Below, piece by piece: positions 25,387 to 34,493 of a stretch of DNA of 64,000 nucleotides; position 1 is the first letter of the stretch; the number at the start of each line of letters is the position of its first letter. This DNA is from Thermostichus sp047461615 (GTDB lineage: Bacteria > Cyanobacteriota > Cyanobacteriia > Thermostichales > Thermostichaceae): NCBI RefSeq assembly GCF_047461615.1, contig NZ_JANSHI010000015.1, positions 7,721-71,720 of the forward strand, read 5' to 3'. Below the pieces are notes generated by a model. It did no database searches. It was given only the letters and a program-made list of their open reading frames with translations, and was not told the DNA's origin. The position numbers and the translations under genes are program-made.

Positions 25387-27000
25387 ATGAGTTTAGGTTA
25401 TCTTGCCCTGGTACTCCACGCGCACCTGCCCTTTGTGCGCCACCCCGAGCAGGACTTTGTGCTGGAAGAGGAATGGCTCTACGAAGCCATTACCGAGACC
25501 TATGTCCCGCTGCTGCACATGTTCGAGGGGCTCCGGAGAGATGGCATTGACTTTCGCCTCACCATGTCCCTGACGCCACCTCTGGTGTCGATGCTGCGGG
25601 ATCCCTTGCTGCAGGAGCGCTACGACCACTACCTCACCAAGTTGGAAGAGCTAGCCCAACTGGAGTACGACAAGAATGCCCACAACGGCCACATTCGCTA
25701 CCTAGCGGAGCACTACATCAAGCAATTTGCCATGGTGCGGGATCTCTGGGAGCGGTACGACCGGGATCTGGTGCAGGCCTTCAAGCAGTTTCAGGACAGC
25801 GGCAACCTGGAGATCATCACCTGTGCCGCTACCCATGCCTACCTGCCCCTGATGCAGATGTATCCCCAGGCAGTCTGGGCGCAGTTGATTGTAGCCTGTG
25901 AGCACTACAACGAGCACTTTGGCCAATGGCCGCGGGGGGTCTGGCTACCCGAATGCGCCTACTACCAGGGGTTGGAGCGGATGGTGGCCGATGCTGGGCT
26001 GCGCTACATGATTACCGACGCCCACGGCCTGCTATATGCCAAGCCACGGCCCCGCTACGGCATGTACGCCCCCATCTTTACCGAGACCGGCGTTGCCGTC
26101 TTCGGTCGCGACCACGAGTCTTCCCAGCAGGTGTGGTCGGCGGAGGTGGGCTACCCTGGGGATCCCGTCTATCGCGAGTTCTACAAAGACCTGGGGTACG
26201 AGGCCGACTACGAGTACATCAAGCCCTACATCATGCCCAATGGCCAGCGGAAGAACACCGGCATCAAGTACCACCGCATCACCGGGCGCAACCTGGATCT
26301 GGGGCAAAAGGAACTCTACGATCCCTACTGGGCGCGAGAGAAAGCAGCCGAACATGCAGGCAACTTCATGTTCAACCGCCAACGGCAAATCGAGTACTTG
26401 TCCAGCGTCATGGGACGCCCGCCGTTGGTGGTGGCTCCCTACGATGCCGAGCTCTTTGGCCACTGGTGGTATGAGGGACCTTGGTTTTTGGATTTCCTCA
26501 TCCGCAAGAGCTACTTTGACCAAAATACCTATCGCATGACCCACCTGGCGGAGTACCTGCGAGAGAACCCTACCCACCAGGTGTGCAAACCTGCTCAGTC
26601 TAGCTGGGGGGCGCGCGGCTTCCACGAGTACTGGCTCAACCCCACCAATGCCTGGATCTATCCCCACCTCCACAAGGCTACCGAGCGCATGATTGAGCTG
26701 AGCCGCCGTGAGCCTGCCGATGACCTGGAGTGGCGAGCCCTAAACCAGGCGGCGCGGGAGCTGATGCTAGCTCAATCCTCGGACTGGGCTTTTATCATGC
26801 GCACGGGGACGATGGTTCCCTACGCGGTACGCCGCACCAAGTCTCATCTACTGCGCTTTAACCACCTCTACGAGAAGATTCAAGCGGGTCAGTTTCGGCG
26901 GGAAAAAGTTACGCCCGAAGACGAGCAGTGGCTGGCCAAGGTGGAATATATGGACAACATCTTCCCCAATATCAACTACCGGGTTTACCGGCCCCTCTAG
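25387..27000 (+). CDS. 1,4-alpha-glucan branching enzyme, GH57
   Basis: A 537-residue family 57 glycoside hydrolase. The start LALVLHAHLPFVRHPE is the family signature. The likely nucleophile is Glu189 (VWLPECAYY) and the acid/base Asp353 (PYDAELFGHWWYEGP), at nearly the same positions as in the characterised archaeal branching enzyme. The C-terminal DUF1957-type helical domain is present (NPTNAWIYPHLHKATERMIEL). It is downstream of glgA2 and close to the GH13 glgB, and so belongs to glycogen metabolism. Whether both branching enzymes are active in the cell cannot be read from sequence. Confidence 0.92.
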   Translation: MSLGYLALVLHAHLPFVRHPEQDFVLEEEWLYEAITETYVPLLHMFEGLRRDGIDFRLTMSLTPPLVSMLRDPLLQERYDHYLTKLEELAQLEYDKNAHNGHIRYLAEHYIKQFAMVRDLWERYDRDLVQAFKQFQDSGNLEIITCAATHAYLPLMQMYPQAVWAQLIVACEHYNEHFGQWPRGVWLPECAYYQGLERMVADAGLRYMITDAHGLLYAKPRPRYGMYAPIFTETGVAVFGRDHESSQQVWSAEVGYPGDPVYREFYKDLGYEADYEYIKPYIMPNGQRKNTGIKYHRITGRNLDLGQKELYDPYWAREKAAEHAGNFMFNRQRQIEYLSSVMGRPPLVVAPYDAELFGHWWYEGPWFLDFLIRKSYFDQNTYRMTHLAEYLRENPTHQVCKPAQSSWGARGFHEYWLNPTNAWIYPHLHKATERMIELSRREPADDLEWRALNQAARELMLAQSSDWAFIMRTGTMVPYAVRRTKSHLLRFNHLYEKIQAGQFRREKVTPEDEQWLAKVEYMDNIFPNINYRVYRPL

Positions 27001-27070
27001 AGTGCCCAGAAGGGCTGGAGTTCCAACCACCCCCAGCTAAAGCCGGGGATCTCTGCAGGGATCCCTGGCT

Positions 27071-28867
27071 CTAGAGCTTGGCGCCGCACTCGGGGCAGAA
27101 CTTGTGCGAGCTGGGGTTCTTAGCGCCGCAGTTGGGGCAATAGATCAACTCGGCAGCCTGCTCCAGTTGCCGCTTTTCCGGCAGGCCAATCATCTGGTAG
27201 TTGGCTTTGCCAGCAGGCACCATTGGGTAGCAGTTCTCATCCCGCTTGACCACAAAATCAGCCACTACTGGCCCCTCATGGCGCAGCATCTCCTGGATAG
27301 CGTCGTCCACTTGATCGGGGTGATCGACGCGCAGGCCCTTGATACCAAAGGCTTCGGCCAGCTTGACAAAATCTGGCATGCCCGCCGCCATATCGGAGTG
27401 AGAATAGCGCTCGCCGTGGAAAGCCTGTTGCCACTGCCGCACCATGCCTTGCCAGCCGTTGTTGATAATGGCCACCTTAGTGGCAATGCCGTACTGGGCC
27501 ACCGTGCCCAGCTCCTGCATATTCATCTGGAAGCTGGCATCGCCACTGATGCAGATGACTTCCTCGTGAGGCAGGGCCACCTTGACTCCTATGGCTGCTG
27601 GAAAGCCGTAGCCCATGGTGCCCAAGCCGGCGCTGGAGATCCAGCGGCGGGGTCCAGTGCGCAGAAACTGGGCCGCCCACATCTGGTGCTGACCCACATC
27701 AGTGGTGTAGTAGGCGTGGGGAGCATGGCGCCGAAACGCCTCAATGACCTGCTGCGGGGCAATCACACCCTCATAGGAGGGCACCTGCAAGGGGTACTCC
27801 CGTTTCCAGCGCTCGATCCGCGCCAGCCAAGCTTGCGTTTGGCCAGGGGTGTAGGGCATTTTGCTTAGCTGCGCCAACAGCTCCACCAAAACGGTGCGCA
27901 CATCTCCCACAATCGGCACGTCAGGGACGCGGTTTTTGCCCACCTCCGCTGGGTCGATATCGACGTGGATAACTTTGGCATGCTTGGCGAATTCGTCCAG
28001 CTTGCCGGTTACACGGTCGTCGAAGCGAGCTCCAAGGGCAATGAGCAGGTCGCACTCAGTAACAGCAAAGTTGGCGTAGGCCGTGCCATGCATGCCCAGC
28101 ATCCCCACTGAGAGGGGATCATTCTCATCAAAGGCCCCCTTGCCCATGAGGGTGGTGGTTACCGGGATCTGGTAAGTGTGGGCCAGCTCCGCAATCTCAG
28201 CATGGGCTCCGGAGATGATGGCCCCGCCGCCCACGTAGAGCAAGGGTCGCTTGGCCTGCAGGATAAGTTTGGCTGCCGCGTGGATCTGGCGAGGGTTGCC
28301 CCGCACAGTGGGCCGGTAGCCGGGGATATAGACCTCACTGACCGGCTGGTAGTCGAACTCTTCCAGGCCCACATCTTTGGGGATGTCGATCAACACTGGA
28401 CCGGGTCGCCCCGTGCTGGCGATGTGGAAGGCCTCGGCCACAATCCGGGCCATCTGCCGGGGGTCGCGCACCACGTAGGAGTGTTTGACAATGGGCAGGG
28501 TGATGCCAAAAATGTCAGTCTCCTGAAAGCCGTCGGTACCAATCAAATGGCGGGGCACCTGGCCGGTAATGGCCACCAGAGGCACAGAGTCCATCATGGC
28601 GTTGGCGATGCCTGTCACCAAATTGGTTGCCCCCGGCCCCGAGGTGGCAAAGCACACCCCCACCTTGCCGGTAGCGCGGGCGTAGCCATCGGCAGCATGG
28701 GCAGCGGCCTGTTCGTGGCGGACTAGGAAATGCTTGAGTAGCCCTTGGGATTCGGCCTTGTACAGCTCGTCGTAAACGGGCAGGATTGCTCCTCCCGGAT
28801 AGCCGAAAATGTGCTGCACCCCATGGCGATGTAAGCTATCCACCAGTGCGTAGGCCCCTGTTGCCAC
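27071..28867 (-). CDS. ilvB: Acetolactate synthase large subunit with C-terminal zinc ribbon
   Basis: A thiamine-diphosphate enzyme that condenses pyruvate to acetolactate, the first step to valine and leucine, or pyruvate with 2-oxobutyrate for isoleucine. It has 598 residues: GYPGGAILPVYDELY and the catalytic Glu in LVRHEQAAAHAADGYA at the N terminus, a central FAD/PP domain, and the ThDP motif GDASFQMNMQELGTVAQYGI near the C terminus. The last 22 residues add CPNC (577-580) and CPEC (591-594), a complete zinc ribbon not part of the standard enzyme. The start is a GTG at 28867. ilvC lies 5.6 kb away; the regulatory subunit ilvN is not in the window. Confidence 0.94.
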   Translation of the reverse strand: MATGAYALVDSLHRHGVQHIFGYPGGAILPVYDELYKAESQGLLKHFLVRHEQAAAHAADGYARATGKVGVCFATSGPGATNLVTGIANAMMDSVPLVAITGQVPRHLIGTDGFQETDIFGITLPIVKHSYVVRDPRQMARIVAEAFHIASTGRPGPVLIDIPKDVGLEEFDYQPVSEVYIPGYRPTVRGNPRQIHAAAKLILQAKRPLLYVGGGAIISGAHAEIAELAHTYQIPVTTTLMGKGAFDENDPLSVGMLGMHGTAYANFAVTECDLLIALGARFDDRVTGKLDEFAKHAKVIHVDIDPAEVGKNRVPDVPIVGDVRTVLVELLAQLSKMPYTPGQTQAWLARIERWKREYPLQVPSYEGVIAPQQVIEAFRRHAPHAYYTTDVGQHQMWAAQFLRTGPRRWISSAGLGTMGYGFPAAIGVKVALPHEEVICISGDASFQMNMQELGTVAQYGIATKVAIINNGWQGMVRQWQQAFHGERYSHSDMAAGMPDFVKLAEAFGIKGLRVDHPDQVDDAIQEMLRHEGPVVADFVVKRDENCYPMVPAGKANYQMIGLPEKRQLEQAAELIYCPNCGAKNPSSHKFCPECGAKL

Positions 28868-29110
28868 GATGTCCTCTCCCCCCTACCGAGCGTTCAACCT
28901 GGAGCGGCTGCATCAGAAGACTGGCCAGCTTTTTAATTCAATTCAACAGTCTAGCAGGGGTTTGCTCTGGGGCTCTGCTTGGGGGTGGATCTCTGTAAAG
29001 ACAGCGTCTGCCGCGCTCTGGATAGAAGAAGGTAGCCGCTAGCCCCCTAGCTTGTTGGCGAGGTTGCCCCATGAGGCAAACTCCCGCAAAGCTGGCCAGC
29101 AGCTATCCTC

Positions 29111-29584
29111 CTAGGAGCTTGAGCACCGACTGGGATCCCCTAACGTCAATCCATAGCGGGCTAGAAAACGGGGCAAATCAATCACCTGACAGGTATAGGA
29201 TCCCTGCATTACCAGTCGCCCCTGCTGGGTGATCTCTGCCTGAAACTGAACGCGCCTTCCCTCCACAGCCACGACTTCAACCTCAACCTGCAAGGGATCC
29301 CCCACTACCGCCGCCGAGCGGTGTTCTAGGGCAAAGCGGATCCCGACGGCAGCTTCTTCTGCCTCGTAGAAGGGCTGCAAGGTGGTGTGGCCACATCGCT
29401 CGATCAGCGCCAACAGAGCCGGGGAGGCGATGACCTGCACACCCAGGTTGCCCAGGGCCTCTGCCGTGTGCTCAGGGCCAGGGATCCCTTGCCAAGTGCC
29501 ACGGGTGCCAAGGGGAACGGGTTTCACGGAAAAAGACGCAGCACAGAAGCGCTGTCCTCGCGATATTTTACAGCCCCAAGCCAC
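29111..29584 (-). CDS. FlK-like hotdog thioesterase
   Basis: A 157-residue single hotdog domain of the fluoroacetyl-CoA thioesterase-like group: NLGVQVIASPALLALIERCGHTTL, AAVGIRFALEHRSAAVVGDPL (the conserved His) and VEVEVVAVEGRRVQFQAEI. Such proteins hydrolyse acyl-CoA thioesters; the true substrate is not inferable and fluoroacetate is unlikely. The start is uncertain: a GTG at 29584 gives this length, a GTG at 29527 would remove 19 non-conserved residues, and neither has a good ribosome binding site. It is divergent from the TIR-TPR gene across 48 bp. Confidence 0.75.
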   Translation of the reverse strand: MAWGCKISRGQRFCAASFSVKPVPLGTRGTWQGIPGPEHTAEALGNLGVQVIASPALLALIERCGHTTLQPFYEAEEAAVGIRFALEHRSAAVVGDPLQVEVEVVAVEGRRVQFQAEITQQGRLVMQGSYTCQVIDLPRFLARYGLTLGDPSRCSSS

Positions 29585-29632
29585 TGAGGCAGTAGCAAAG
29601 ATAAGCTGGAAGGAGGCAGCAAGGGGGCGTTC

Positions 29633-31816
29633 ATGTCCTCAGGACCCTACAAATTCGATCTCTTTCTGCGCTACCACCGCGCCCAGACCCGCTGGGTACG
29701 GCAACTGGCCGAGCGGCTGGACCGAGAGGGTTTCAAGGTCTGGTTCGATCGCTGGATGCTGCAACCCGGGGATAACCGCAAGCTGGAACTGCAACTGGCC
29801 ATCGAGCAGTGCCGCTGGATTGGGGTGGTGGCCTCGCCGGAGTTTGTTGCCAATCCCTGGCCCCGAGATGAGCTCTACAGTGGCTTCTCCCACGCCCCGC
29901 CCCGGCAAAACCAGCGTCTCTTGACCCTGCTCCACACGCCCACTGAGCTGCCTCAGCCCCTGGCAGAAGCGCCGCTGGTGGATTTTAGCGGCTCTGAGGA
30001 AGACCCGGTGCTGTTTGAGTACCGGGCCCGCGAGCTGATGCACTTTTTGGACCCCAGCTTTCCCGCCCCTGGGGATCTCCAGCGATTTCGGCTGCACTAC
30101 CGCCGCCGTGAGGAACCTCCTGAGGATGAGGAAGTGCGGGGGTTCCAAGCTTTTCTACGAGCCATTCAGCTAGCCATCCTGCGCATTGCCACCGGCGAAC
30201 TGCCTTCCGCTACGCCAGAGGAAGGGGCACGCAAGATTGCCATTTTGCAATTTCTTCAGCGCCTGTTTCAGTGGAATAGCGCCGATATCCAGTTTGAGCG
30301 AGCGGAGGAGTGGCGCAAGCGAGGCAACCTAACCGAGGCTCTAGCTGCCTACGACCGCGCCTTGAACATGGATCCCAACTTTGCCCTGGCCTGGAGTCGG
30401 CGCGGCGACGTGCTGGTGCAGTTAGGCCGCTACCGCGAGGCAATCGACAGCTACCACGGATCCCTGAGCATTAACCCCTATGACGAGGAGACGCGGCTGC
30501 GCTTGGCCCTAATTCTGGGGCGCCTGGGCCAGTACAAAGCAGCGGTGGTCAACTACGACAGGGTGCTGGAGAGCAACCCCGAAGATGCCTTGGCCTGGCA
30601 CAATCGCGGCATTCGTCTGCTGCAACTCAAACGGCCAAAGCTGGCCCTCAACAGCTTGAACAAGGCGTTGCGACATAACCCCAAGCAACCCCGCAGCTGG
30701 TTGGCGCGTGGGATTGCCCTGCGACGGCTGCGGCGGCCCAGTGCAGCGGCGGCCAGTTTTGCCCGGGTCTTGAAGCTCAACCCCAGAAGCGCGCGGGTCT
30801 GGCGCTACCAAGGCAATGCCCTCCTCCACTGCCAGCGGCTGCGCTCAGCCATTGAGTGTTACAAGCGCTCGCTGCGACTGCGCCGTCGGGATCCCGTGAC
30901 GCTATACAACTTGGGCGTGGCCCTGTTGCGCCTGGGGCAGTACCGGTTAGCCAGCAAAGCCCTGGAACGCGCCCTGCGCTATGACCCTGACAACCCCAAA
31001 GGCTGGTATGCCCGCGGCGTGGCTTTCCAGAAATTGGGCTACCTCAAAGAGGCCTGCATCCACTTCGAGGAGGCCCTGAAGATCCAGCCAGAGAACTTTC
31101 CGGCCCGCTATGCCCTGGCGGCGGTTCTGCAAGCGTTGGGGCAGTACGAGGCTAGTTTGGAGCAGTTCCAACGCCTACTGCAGCAGCGTCCTGGCAGCGT
31201 AGCCTGCTGGTTTGGCCAGATCACAAGCCTGCGGCGCTTGGGTCGGCTGGAGGAGGCCCTTGCTGCCAGTCGGCAGAGAACCAGCCTCAATGAGCAGGAT
31301 CCCTGGGGCTGGTTTGCCTTAGGGCTGGTCTATGGCGACCTGAAAGAGGCAGAAAAAGCGGTGGAGGCCTACTCGCGGGTTTTGCAGCTGACCCCCGAGG
31401 ACGCAGTGGCCCTCAACAACCGCGCCTGGGAAGCCCTGAAGCTGGGGAAATTGGAGCTGGCTTTAGCCGACGCCCAACGGGCCACAGAACTGGAGCCCCA
31501 GCGGCCTGCCTTTTGGCATACCTTGGGGCTAGCCCAACTGCGGACTGGCCAGCAGGAAGCGGCCCAGGCTAGTTGGCAGCGCTGCCTAGAGCTAGACCCC
31601 CAGTTTCAGCCAGCCCAAGCGGCGCTGCAGGAGTTGGCTCTTGTCAATCCCGCCGCGAGCCCTGCCCCTGCGGCAATGCCAGGTTCAGCCTTGCCAGCGC
31701 TGGAGACCCTCAGCCCTCAAGAAGAACTGCCCACCCCTGTGCAGCAGCCACTAGGCAGAGCTGGACTTTTAGGTGTGAAAGGGAATAGCGAGCAGGGGCA
31801 ACAGCGCCAACCCTAG
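29633..31816 (+). CDS. TIR-domain protein with long TPR array
   Basis: A 727-residue protein. Residues about 5-110 form a TIR domain: YKFDLFLRYHRAQTRWVRQL, EGFKVWFDRWMLQPGD and VVASPEFVANPWPRDELYS. Glu80 in WPRDE aligns with the catalytic Glu of NAD-cleaving TIR domains (WVHKE in SARM1). Residues about 215-665 are roughly a dozen tetratricopeptide repeats (for example AWSRRGDVLVQLGRYREAID, AWHNRGIRLLQLKRPKLALN), then a Pro/Ala-rich tail. No signal peptide or membrane helix. The 3' end overlaps the convergent M56 gene by 48 bp. GGATCC occurs three times in it, so it looks resident rather than newly acquired. It could be a signalling adaptor or an NADase effector; see findings. Confidence 0.88.
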   Translation: MSSGPYKFDLFLRYHRAQTRWVRQLAERLDREGFKVWFDRWMLQPGDNRKLELQLAIEQCRWIGVVASPEFVANPWPRDELYSGFSHAPPRQNQRLLTLLHTPTELPQPLAEAPLVDFSGSEEDPVLFEYRARELMHFLDPSFPAPGDLQRFRLHYRRREEPPEDEEVRGFQAFLRAIQLAILRIATGELPSATPEEGARKIAILQFLQRLFQWNSADIQFERAEEWRKRGNLTEALAAYDRALNMDPNFALAWSRRGDVLVQLGRYREAIDSYHGSLSINPYDEETRLRLALILGRLGQYKAAVVNYDRVLESNPEDALAWHNRGIRLLQLKRPKLALNSLNKALRHNPKQPRSWLARGIALRRLRRPSAAAASFARVLKLNPRSARVWRYQGNALLHCQRLRSAIECYKRSLRLRRRDPVTLYNLGVALLRLGQYRLASKALERALRYDPDNPKGWYARGVAFQKLGYLKEACIHFEEALKIQPENFPARYALAAVLQALGQYEASLEQFQRLLQQRPGSVACWFGQITSLRRLGRLEEALAASRQRTSLNEQDPWGWFALGLVYGDLKEAEKAVEAYSRVLQLTPEDAVALNNRAWEALKLGKLELALADAQRATELEPQRPAFWHTLGLAQLRTGQQEAAQASWQRCLELDPQFQPAQAALQELALVNPAASPAPAAMPGSALPALETLSPQEELPTPVQQPLGRAGLLGVKGNSEQGQQRQP

Positions 31817-32641
31817 CCAACCCCAACTCTCCCGAGACGGCGAGGGCCCGGAGACCTCAGGCCCTTTGGGCTGCAGCAAAGCCTCAATGCGCTCTTGCAG
31901 GCGCCCTCCTGGAGGGGGGTCCATTTCCAGGGCAAAGCCAACCCAGGCATTGGACGGCTGCTGTCCCCTCCCATAGCTCACCACCTGCAGCAGCGCCTCT
32001 CCCAGCACCAAGGGATCCACCCGCTGGGCTGCCCAGCGATCCGCTCGCAGTTCCCGCAGGGTCAGCAACTCCTGCCAGAGAAGCTCCGTATTTGGCAGCC
32101 AAGCGCTAAAGCGGCGCAGCCAGCCCACCGCCAACATCCACAGGGTATCGCGGTAGTGGCGATGGGCCTCTTCGTGGATCAGCACTGCCCGCAGGTGTTC
32201 TTCATCCAACTGCTGCAGCAGGCCGTGGCTAACTACCAATTGCAAGTTCCACACGCCCACCTGGGCAGCAAAAGGGATCTCCAAATCCAAAACGTAAGCC
32301 GAAAAGCCACACAAATTCACCTGCGCCAGGGCCTGCCGGTGGGCGCGTTGACAGGAGCACCAGTACTCCCCAATCCAGCGCAAGGCCAGGCCTGTGGCTG
32401 CCGCCAGTACCAACAGCGCACAGCCGTAGGAAAACCACCCTCCCGCTCCAGCCATTTGTCCCCGTGGCCCCATCCAGGCCAAAGCCAGGGCGGTTGTTAG
32501 CAAAAACAGGGGCGGCAGCAAGAAGTGGATCCAGGCCCACTGCCAGCGCTGCGCCCAGGAGCCCGCCCTATCTAGCCGCACTTGGGCTCGCCACAGCCAA
32601 CTGAAGGCCAAGCCCAACAGCAACAGGCCCAGGTGGCTCAC
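31769..32641 (-). CDS. BlaR1/MecR1-like M56 membrane metallopeptidase
   Basis: A 290-residue membrane protein with several hydrophobic segments in the first 90 residues and one at the C terminus. The zinc motif is HEEAH at residues 156-160 (HExxH), with a third ligand likely the Glu in LRELRADRWAAQ. This is the M56 domain of BlaR1/MecR1, but the penicillin-binding sensor domain is absent, as is common in cyanobacteria, so it is not a beta-lactam sensor. It overlaps the upstream blaI-like gene by 4 nt (ATGA) and would be expected to trigger inactivation of that repressor. The signal is unknown. Confidence 0.85.
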   Translation of the reverse strand: MSHLGLLLLGLAFSWLWRAQVRLDRAGSWAQRWQWAWIHFLLPPLFLLTTALALAWMGPRGQMAGAGGWFSYGCALLVLAAATGLALRWIGEYWCSCQRAHRQALAQVNLCGFSAYVLDLEIPFAAQVGVWNLQLVVSHGLLQQLDEEHLRAVLIHEEAHRHYRDTLWMLAVGWLRRFSAWLPNTELLWQELLTLRELRADRWAAQRVDPLVLGEALLQVVSYGRGQQPSNAWVGFALEMDPPPGGRLQERIEALLQPKGPEVSGPSPSRESWGWLGLALLPLLAIPFHT

Positions 32642-33072
32642 TGGGGATCCCTCCTAGCCTGGCGGGCTGCTCGCAGCCGTTCGGCAATCGCCTGCAACTG
32701 GGAAACACTGGCCTGATCCAGGCTGTCGGCAAAGGCGGCCACGGTGTCTGGGTCGCTCACCGCCAAAAACTGCTGCAAGTGGGCAAAGGCTCTTAGGCTA
32801 GCAGCTTCCTGGCGAGAGAGACGGGGCCGCCACAGCATTGGCAAAGACCGCCCCTCGGCATCGGTGCGCCGCTCACAGCTTACCCAGCCCTTTTGGCTCA
32901 GGCGCCGCAAAACGGTAGTTACCGAGGCATAAGCCAGCTCCCGATCCGGGTCGGCCAGAATGCGCTCGTGGATTTGACGAGTGCTGGCACTGCCGAGATC
33001 CCAAAGGATTTCAAGGATCTCCGACTCCAGAGGGCCCAGTGACAGTTGCTTGGGACGATGCTTTGGCAACAT
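32638..33072 (-). CDS. BlaI/MecI-family winged-helix repressor
   Basis: A 144-residue regulator: LGPLESEILEILWDLGSASTRQIHERI is the recognition winged helix, followed by AYASVTTVLRRLSQKGWVSCER. The C-terminal half is helical and would dimerise. I choose the ATG at 33072, which has AGGGG just upstream, over a GTG at 33096. It is translationally coupled to the M56 peptidase, the standard repressor/protease pair. In the classical system the peptidase cleaves or causes cleavage of the repressor; targets here are unknown. Confidence 0.88.
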   Translation of the reverse strand: MLPKHRPKQLSLGPLESEILEILWDLGSASTRQIHERILADPDRELAYASVTTVLRRLSQKGWVSCERRTDAEGRSLPMLWRPRLSRQEAASLRAFAHLQQFLAVSDPDTVAAFADSLDQASVSQLQAIAERLRAARQARRDPQ

Positions 33073-33162
33073 GATCCCCTGCCTGAGAAGGGGCACTTAG
33101 TCCAGGCTAGCTTAAGCCTCGGCAGCGCCCTTCCTTCCTGAACAAGAAGTCTATAGAAAGGC

Positions 33163-34470
33163 TCAGGGGGCACTCTGGAGAGTGCCGTCTTCTGTTAGGA
33201 AGCGAGGGCTTAGAAAAGGACGCAGTGCCTGGGGAATGCGGATCGAGCCGTCTGGCTGCTGGTGATTTTCCAACAGAGCGGCTAGAGTCCGTCCCACCGC
33301 CAAGCCGGAGCCATTGAGGGTGTGGACGAAGTGGGTGCCCTTTTGCCCAGCCTCTTTGTAGCGCAGGTTGGCGCGGCGGGCCTGGAAATCCCAGCAGTTG
33401 GAGCAACTGGAGATCTCGCGGTAGCGGTTTTGGGAGGGGAACCACACTTCCAGATCGAAGCAGCGGGCCGCCGAAAAACCGAGATCGCCGGTACACAGCT
33501 CCACCACCCGGTAGGGCAGCTCCAGCATCTGTAAGATGGCCTCAGCATCCTGCACGAGTTTTTCGTGCTCGGCCTCCGATTGCTGGGGATGGGTAATCTT
33601 GACCAGCTCTACCTTTTGAAACTGGTGTAGCCGGATTAGGCCCTTGGTGTCCCGGCCATAGCTGCCGGCTTCGCGGCGAAAGCAAGGCGTGTAGGCACAA
33701 AAATAAAGCGGCAGACGTTCGGCCGGGATCACCTCATCCCGGTACAGGTTCGTGAGGGGCACTTCTGCCGTCGGAATTAGCCAGAGGTCGTCCTCAGCAC
33801 AGCGAAAGCTCTCTGAGGCAAACTTGGGCAGTTGCCCTGTCCCCTCTAAGGCGGCGCTGTTGACCAAAAAAGGAGGGATCACCTCGGTGTAGCCAGCGGC
33901 AATGTGGCGCTCCAGCATCATGGCAATCAAAGCCCGCTCCAGCGCTGCTCCTGCCCCTACCATGGCCACAAAGCGGCTCTGGGCTACCTTGACGGCACGG
34001 CCAACCTCCAAGAGGCCCAGCTTCTCGGCAATCTCGTCATGGGGAAGAACGGGGTGGGTGGGTTTTAGCGCATCCCCCCAGCGGCGCACCTCCACGTTTC
34101 CCGTCTCATCCTGGCCCACTGGCACGCTGGGTAAGGGCAGATTGGGCAGGGTGAGGAGAAGAGTCCGTATCTCCTCCTCCAGCTCCCGCTCCCGCTGCTC
34201 CAGCTGGGCAATCTCAGCCTTGAGATCTGCTCCTTGCTGCCGCAGGGCCGTCACTTCCGCTCCCTGGGGATCCGCCCCCTGCCGGATGAGCTCGCCCACT
34301 TTCTTGCCCAGGCTGTTGCTTTCGGCCTGCAGAGCAACGCGCCGGGTCTCCAACTGGCGCCGCTTGCCATCCAGCTCTAGGATCCTATCCAAATCGGCAG
34401 CAGCCCCGCGCTTGTTCAGGGCTTGGCGTACTTCCTCCGGGCGATCCCGCAGCAGCTTTAGATCCAGCAC
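33163..34470 (-). CDS. serS: Seryl-tRNA synthetase
   Basis: A class IIa synthetase of 435 residues. The N-terminal coiled-coil arm (about 28-105) grips the long variable arm of tRNA-Ser. The catalytic core shows TAEVPLTNLYRDEVIPAERLPL, motif 2 CFRREAGSYGRDTKGLIRLHQF and motif 3 LNGSGLAVGRTLAALLENHQQ. The start is a GTG at 34470 giving the typical MLDLKLLRDRPEEVRQ. It is 23 bp downstream of ilvC and on the same strand, so ilvC-serS are likely co-transcribed. Confidence 0.97.
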   Translation of the reverse strand: MLDLKLLRDRPEEVRQALNKRGAAADLDRILELDGKRRQLETRRVALQAESNSLGKKVGELIRQGADPQGAEVTALRQQGADLKAEIAQLEQRERELEEEIRTLLLTLPNLPLPSVPVGQDETGNVEVRRWGDALKPTHPVLPHDEIAEKLGLLEVGRAVKVAQSRFVAMVGAGAALERALIAMMLERHIAAGYTEVIPPFLVNSAALEGTGQLPKFASESFRCAEDDLWLIPTAEVPLTNLYRDEVIPAERLPLYFCAYTPCFRREAGSYGRDTKGLIRLHQFQKVELVKITHPQQSEAEHEKLVQDAEAILQMLELPYRVVELCTGDLGFSAARCFDLEVWFPSQNRYREISSCSNCWDFQARRANLRYKEAGQKGTHFVHTLNGSGLAVGRTLAALLENHQQPDGSIRIPQALRPFLSPRFLTEDGTLQSAP

Positions 34471-34493
34471 AAGACCTGTCTAGCAAGAACTTC

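Noticed and set aside
27040..27066. Hairpin between the GH57 and ilvB stop codons
   Set aside because: Only about 6 bp pair and no T-run follows on either strand; the pairing comes from the frequent GGATC motif.
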